This document shows positions 22,692 to 26,000 of a DNA stretch of 26,000 nucleotides, piece by piece (position 1 is the first letter of the stretch; every line of letters begins with the position of its first letter). The stretch is from contig RGGS01000001.1 of assembly GCA_010024525.1 (NCBI GenBank), positions 1 through 26,000 on the forward strand. Reading direction: 5' to 3'. This DNA comes from Verrucomicrobiota bacterium (lineage in GTDB: Bacteria; Verrucomicrobiota; Verrucomicrobiia; Methylacidiphilales; Verrucolacustridaceae). The notes beneath the pieces were generated by a model. It did not search any database and was not told where the DNA came from. It saw only the letters and a program-made list of their open reading frames with translations. The position numbers were made by a program, and so were the translations under genes.

Positions 22692-25502
22692 TTACCCAGC
22701 CAAATCGGCGACCGTAGGGCAGGAGCAGACGAGATTGCGGTCGCCATGGACGGCATCGATGCGGGATACCGGGGGCCAGTATTTCCATGTGCGGGTCCAA
22801 GGGGCTGGGTAAGCGGCCAACTCGCGAGAGTAGGGTCGATCCCAGGAGTCCGAGAGAACGTCACTGGCAGGGTGAGGAGCCATCTTGAGGGGATTTCTGG
22901 TCCGATCCATTTTCCCGGATTCAATTTCGGCAATCTCTTTGCGAATGGAGATCAGGGCATCGGCAAAGCGGTCCATTTCCTTCCGTGCCACATCCTCAAC
23001 TTCAATTCCGGCACTGGCTTTGAAAGGGCGCAGATCGAGGATGAACTCATGCGCGACCCATCCTCCCGCGCCACGGTAAAGGATGGGATAATGTTGGGAA
23101 AGACGATGGGCGAGGTAGTTGGCGTTTAGAATGGCGACCTGGGTGCAGAGCGAGAGCCCCTTCGATCCGATCATCGCAAGGTACATCCAAGGAATGACAA
23201 GAATACTGGCACTTCCGTAGGGAGCGGAGGCAACCGCTCCGACATGGCCTGCCGGGGTGGCGAGAATCGGGTTGGAAGGAAGGTAGGGAGCCAGATGTGC
23301 GGCAACGGCGATGGGACCCACTCCCGGTCCGCCTCCCCCATGGGGAATGCAGAAGGTTTTGTGCAAATTCAGGTGGCAGGCATCGATGCCAAATTCTCCA
23401 GGCCGGGAGATGCCGACCAAGGCATTAAGATTGGCGCCATCCATGTAAACCTGACCTCCGGCCGCGTGTACCTTTTGACAGAGTTCGCGGATTCCTGATT
23501 CGAACACCCCGTGGGTGGAGGGATAAGTGACCATCGCCGCCGCCACTTTGGGTCCGTGTTCGCGCAGTTTCGCCTCCAAGTCGGCATGATCGACATTACC
23601 CTTGGGGTCACAGGCCACGGGAATGACACGAAATCCGGCCAAAACCGCACTGGCGGGATTGGTTCCATGGGCGGAGACGGGAATCAGACAGACATCCCGG
23701 GCCGACTCCCCCCGGGCATGTTGCCAACCGCGAATGGCCAGGAGTCCGGCATATTCCCCCTGGGATCCGGCATTGGGTTGAAGGGAGACCGCCGGGAGGC
23801 CGATGATTTCGCCGAGCCATTGTTCCAGGTCGTGGATCATCGTCAGGTAGCCTTCATTCTGTCCTTCCGGGGCAAAGGGGTGGGGATTTCCAACCGAGGA
23901 CCAGCCCAGAGGAGTCAGCTCCGAGGCGGCATTTAGCTTCATGGTGCAAGAACCGAGAGGCACCATGGATTGGGCGGGGGTAAGATCCTTCTGGGCCAGA
24001 TGGCGGATATAGCGCAGGAGTTCGTTTTCGTTTCCATAAGAGGAAAAAATGGAGTGACGAAGGGCGGGACCCGTTCGGATCAAGGGACCGCTCATTTGGG
24101 GGGCCAAAGGTGAGGTGCCGGAGGAGCTTCCGCCAAAAAACTCAACCAAGCGGTTGATTTCCGCATCCTCCGTGAGCTCATCCAGGGTGATGCCGATCTC
24201 TGTTCCGGAATAAATCCGAAAGTTATACTGCGCCTTGGTCGCGGCATGGAGGGCTGAAGAAATGACTTTGGAGGAGCCCTGGATCCGGAGGGTGTCAAAA
24301 AAGGAGGGATGGAGGATCTTGAGTCCGAGTCGGCTTAGTTCGGCTGCAAGGCGCTGGGCGTGTCCGTGAATGCGCATAGCAAGCGAGCGGAGCCCGTCCG
24401 GGCCATGATGAATAGCGTACATCGAGGCCATGGAGGCGAGCAGGGCTTGGGCCGTACAGATATTGCTGGTGGCCCGGTCCCGGCGAATGTGCTGTTCACG
24501 AGTCTGAAGGGAGAGACGGTAGGCGATCCGCCCTGAGGCGTCTTTGGAAACACCCACCAAACGACCCGGAAGGAGACGCTGGTAAGCCAAGCGGGTGGCG
24601 AAATAAGCGGCATGGGGACCACCGAAACCCACGGGTACACCGAAACGCTGGGTGCTTCCAACCGCCACATCGGCCCCGAGTTCGCCCGGGGGGGTGAACA
24701 AAAGAAGCGCCATGGGATCGGCAACAAGGATAGAGAGGGCACCGACTTTCTTTAGTTTTTCCAGATGGGGGCGTGGATCGGACAGGCGGCCGTCACTATC
24801 GGGATAGCTAAGAATGCCGGCAAAAAGTCGATCGGCATCCTTTTCGGGGAATGTTTCTGAAGAAATAATTTTCCATCCCAAGGCGCTGGCTCGGGTAGTG
24901 ACAACCGATGCGGTCGTGGGGTGAAGGCCGGGGGATAGCCAAAGGGTGTGGCGATCGCTGCTTTGCATCGCTCCCTGAGCCAGGGAAGCGGCCTCGGCGG
25001 CCGCGGTCCCCTCATCCAAAAGGGAGGCATTGGCAATTTCCATGCCGGTCAATTCGATGATCATGGTTTGGAAATTCAGCAGGGCCTCCAGACGCCCTTG
25101 GGAAATTTCCGGTTGGTAGGGGGTGTACGAGGAATACCAGCCCGGATCCTCGAACAAATTGCGGCGAAGAATATTCGGGGTGATGGTTCCGTGATAACCA
25201 AGCCCGATCAGCGAACGCACATTCTGGTTCCGGGCAAAAATCCCCTCCAGATCTGCCAAGGCGCGAGCCTCCGACCTGGCGGGGGGGAGCTGGGGGAGTT
25301 TCCGGGCAGAAAGACCCTCGGGGAGAGATTTTTGGATCAGTTCCTCCAGACTGTTGAGGCCGAGGGTCTGAAGCATTTCCTTGCGGGTCGATTCATCCGG
25401 GCCCAGATGACGCTCCAAAAAGGAGGCGTCTTCCCGGCTGGAATTACCAGGAGAGGGGGGAGGTACGGGCTTGGCTTGTTTTTTGGGTGCGGTTGCAGGC
25501 AC
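22692..25502 (-). CDS. gcvP: Glycine dehydrogenase (decarboxylating), P protein
   Basis: The P protein decarboxylates glycine with PLP and passes the aminomethyl group to the lipoyl arm of the H protein. The 936-residue single-chain form contains FLERHLGPDE at ~29-38, GLGYHGTITPNIL, PYQPEISQGRLEALLNFQTM, LLDEGTAAAEA, the second-half start MVPLGSCTMKLN, PNAGSQGEYAGL, and the PLP lysine Lys715 in HLNLHKTFCIPHGGGGPG. The C-terminus (RNPLKMAPHPASDVL...SRIDAVHGDRNLVC) is complete; the length is close to the ~950 norm. The start is GTG 25502; no in-frame ATG lies near. The first ~25 residues are Pro/Lys/Ser-rich and poorly conserved. No Shine-Dalgarno is seen. gcvT and gcvH are not in the window. 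It is divergent from the ORF at 25564. Confidence 0.97.
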   Translation of the reverse strand: MPATAPKKQAKPVPPPSPGNSSREDASFLERHLGPDESTRKEMLQTLGLNSLEELIQKSLPEGLSARKLPQLPPARSEARALADLEGIFARNQNVRSLIGLGYHGTITPNILRRNLFEDPGWYSSYTPYQPEISQGRLEALLNFQTMIIELTGMEIANASLLDEGTAAAEAASLAQGAMQSSDRHTLWLSPGLHPTTASVVTTRASALGWKIISSETFPEKDADRLFAGILSYPDSDGRLSDPRPHLEKLKKVGALSILVADPMALLLFTPPGELGADVAVGSTQRFGVPVGFGGPHAAYFATRLAYQRLLPGRLVGVSKDASGRIAYRLSLQTREQHIRRDRATSNICTAQALLASMASMYAIHHGPDGLRSLAMRIHGHAQRLAAELSRLGLKILHPSFFDTLRIQGSSKVISSALHAATKAQYNFRIYSGTEIGITLDELTEDAEINRLVEFFGGSSSGTSPLAPQMSGPLIRTGPALRHSIFSSYGNENELLRYIRHLAQKDLTPAQSMVPLGSCTMKLNAASELTPLGWSSVGNPHPFAPEGQNEGYLTMIHDLEQWLGEIIGLPAVSLQPNAGSQGEYAGLLAIRGWQHARGESARDVCLIPVSAHGTNPASAVLAGFRVIPVACDPKGNVDHADLEAKLREHGPKVAAAMVTYPSTHGVFESGIRELCQKVHAAGGQVYMDGANLNALVGISRPGEFGIDACHLNLHKTFCIPHGGGGPGVGPIAVAAHLAPYLPSNPILATPAGHVGAVASAPYGSASILVIPWMYLAMIGSKGLSLCTQVAILNANYLAHRLSQHYPILYRGAGGWVAHEFILDLRPFKASAGIEVEDVARKEMDRFADALISIRKEIAEIESGKMDRTRNPLKMAPHPASDVLSDSWDRPYSRELAAYPAPWTRTWKYWPPVSRIDAVHGDRNLVCSCPTVADLAG

Positions 25503-25563
25503 CGCTTGAGCGTAATTGACAAGGGGAACTTGGCAAGAGGCAGGGAAAGTTGGCGGTGAATGA

Positions 25564-26000
25564 GTGGATCGGTACGCTATCCCCGTGCATCAGATCTCGG
25601 TTCGGGACTGTGGTTTAGACGCCTTGGCGCATGTGTTGGCCTCTTCGGAGGCACTACGTGCAGTTTCCGTGTCCTTTCATGAGGGGCGCTTGGAGTACGC
25701 GACTGCAGGACAACAAAGCGGGGAGAAAGCGGGAGTAGAGGTGGCGGAGGCCGTACGAGGTTTGCAGGGGGCGAGCGTCTGTCGTTGGGATGCAAAGTCC
25801 CCGAGATGTGAAACTTGTGGGCGTCTTTTTGACGGGGAATGGGATGAGGGGGTCATGATCCGAAGATCCGGAGAGAAGATCGTGCTGGAAAGGGAAAGCT
25901 GCCCAACGGCGCCCAAATTCTGGCTTTGGCGGATGTTGAGCGGCGTGAAGCTGGAGGTACGGCAGCTTCCGTCCGTGGTGGGGGCAGGAAAAAAATGGAA
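25564..26000 (+). CDS. Truncated ORF with HMA-like start, possibly heavy-metal P-type ATPase
   Basis: An open frame of about 145 codons that runs off the right edge. It begins at GTG 25564, just after an in-frame TGA; GTG 25585 is an alternative. The first ~50 residues (HQISVRDCGLDALAHVLASSEALRAVSVSFHEGRLEYATAG) look like a degenerate heavy-metal-associated ferredoxin-like domain with one Cys rather than CxxC. Then come RCETCGRLF, a CxxC zinc-ribbon-like knuckle near residues 80-90, and a Trp-rich CPTAPKFWLWRML. HMA domain followed by a Cys-rich segment is seen at the start of some metal P-type ATPases, but no transporter motif is reached within the window. It could equally be another metal-handling or unknown protein. 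It is divergent from gcvP. Confidence 0.5.
   Translation, partial: MDRYAIPVHQISVRDCGLDALAHVLASSEALRAVSVSFHEGRLEYATAGQQSGEKAGVEVAEAVRGLQGASVCRWDAKSPRCETCGRLFDGEWDEGVMIRRSGEKIVLERESCPTAPKFWLWRMLSGVKLEVRQLPSVVGAGKKW

Noticed and set aside
22482..23129. 215-codon + strand frame spanning the end of lipA and the 3' part of gcvP
   Set aside because: It crosses two well-supported genes in other frames and has no recognisable domain.
1..26000. tRNA, rRNA, CRISPR, insertion sequence or phage features
   Set aside because: I looked in the gaps and for repeated units or transposase-like frames and saw none; the gaps are too short for most of these and the coding regions are accounted for.

Overview
This window is a gene-dense stretch of a bacterial chromosome with no mobile elements, CRISPR arrays or rRNA/tRNA genes that I can see. 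Several traits point to the PVC superphylum, most likely Verrucomicrobiota. GreA is fused to a very long N-terminal region, as in Chlamydia. Malate dehydrogenase is of the chlamydial kind. Ribosomal protein L33 has lost its zinc-ribbon cysteines and has an ECTEAR-type N-terminus. Isocitrate dehydrogenase is the long Rickettsia/Thermus type. The outer-membrane porin and signal peptides indicate a two-membrane envelope. The phylum assignment is inference from protein character, not from a marker search.

Layout. From 3 to 13663 all genes lie on the + strand in two tight runs. The first run is aspS (cut by the left edge), a glutaredoxin, a SirB1-family protein, an exported OB-fold protein, the greA fusion, eno, a FtsB/DivIC-like protein and mdh. 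After a 90-bp gap the second run is mfd, a SurA-like isomerase, pdxA and an unrecognised ATP-grasp-like gene, all joined by start/stop overlaps. A minus-strand island (13693-15183) holds rpmG and two exported proteins with overlapping reading frames, one of which carries a caspase/metacaspase-like His/Cys pair. Then come icd (+), a convergent minus-strand set (porin, exported beta-carbonic anhydrase, long U32 protein), lipA (+), gcvP (-), and an ORF that runs off the right edge (+).

How the genes fit together. Most are housekeeping: translation (aspS, rpmG), transcription elongation and repair coupling (greA fusion, mfd), glycolysis and the TCA cycle (eno, mdh, icd), division (ftsB-like), envelope assembly (SurA-like, porin), PLP synthesis (pdxA), and the glycine cleavage/lipoate pair (gcvP, lipA), where LipA makes the cofactor of the H protein that GcvP acts on and PdxA supplies the PLP precursor. 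The less ordinary content is the possibly circularly permuted ATP-grasp protein at 12377-13663, the exported caspase-like protein with its overlapping companion at 13895-15183, and the GreA fusion, whose N-terminus resembles the RNA-polymerase-binding Tudor domain of CarD/Mfd.

I see no clear, complete, undescribed multi-gene system. The 13895-15183 pair is the best candidate for a small one. No intergenic gap exceeds about 140 bp.
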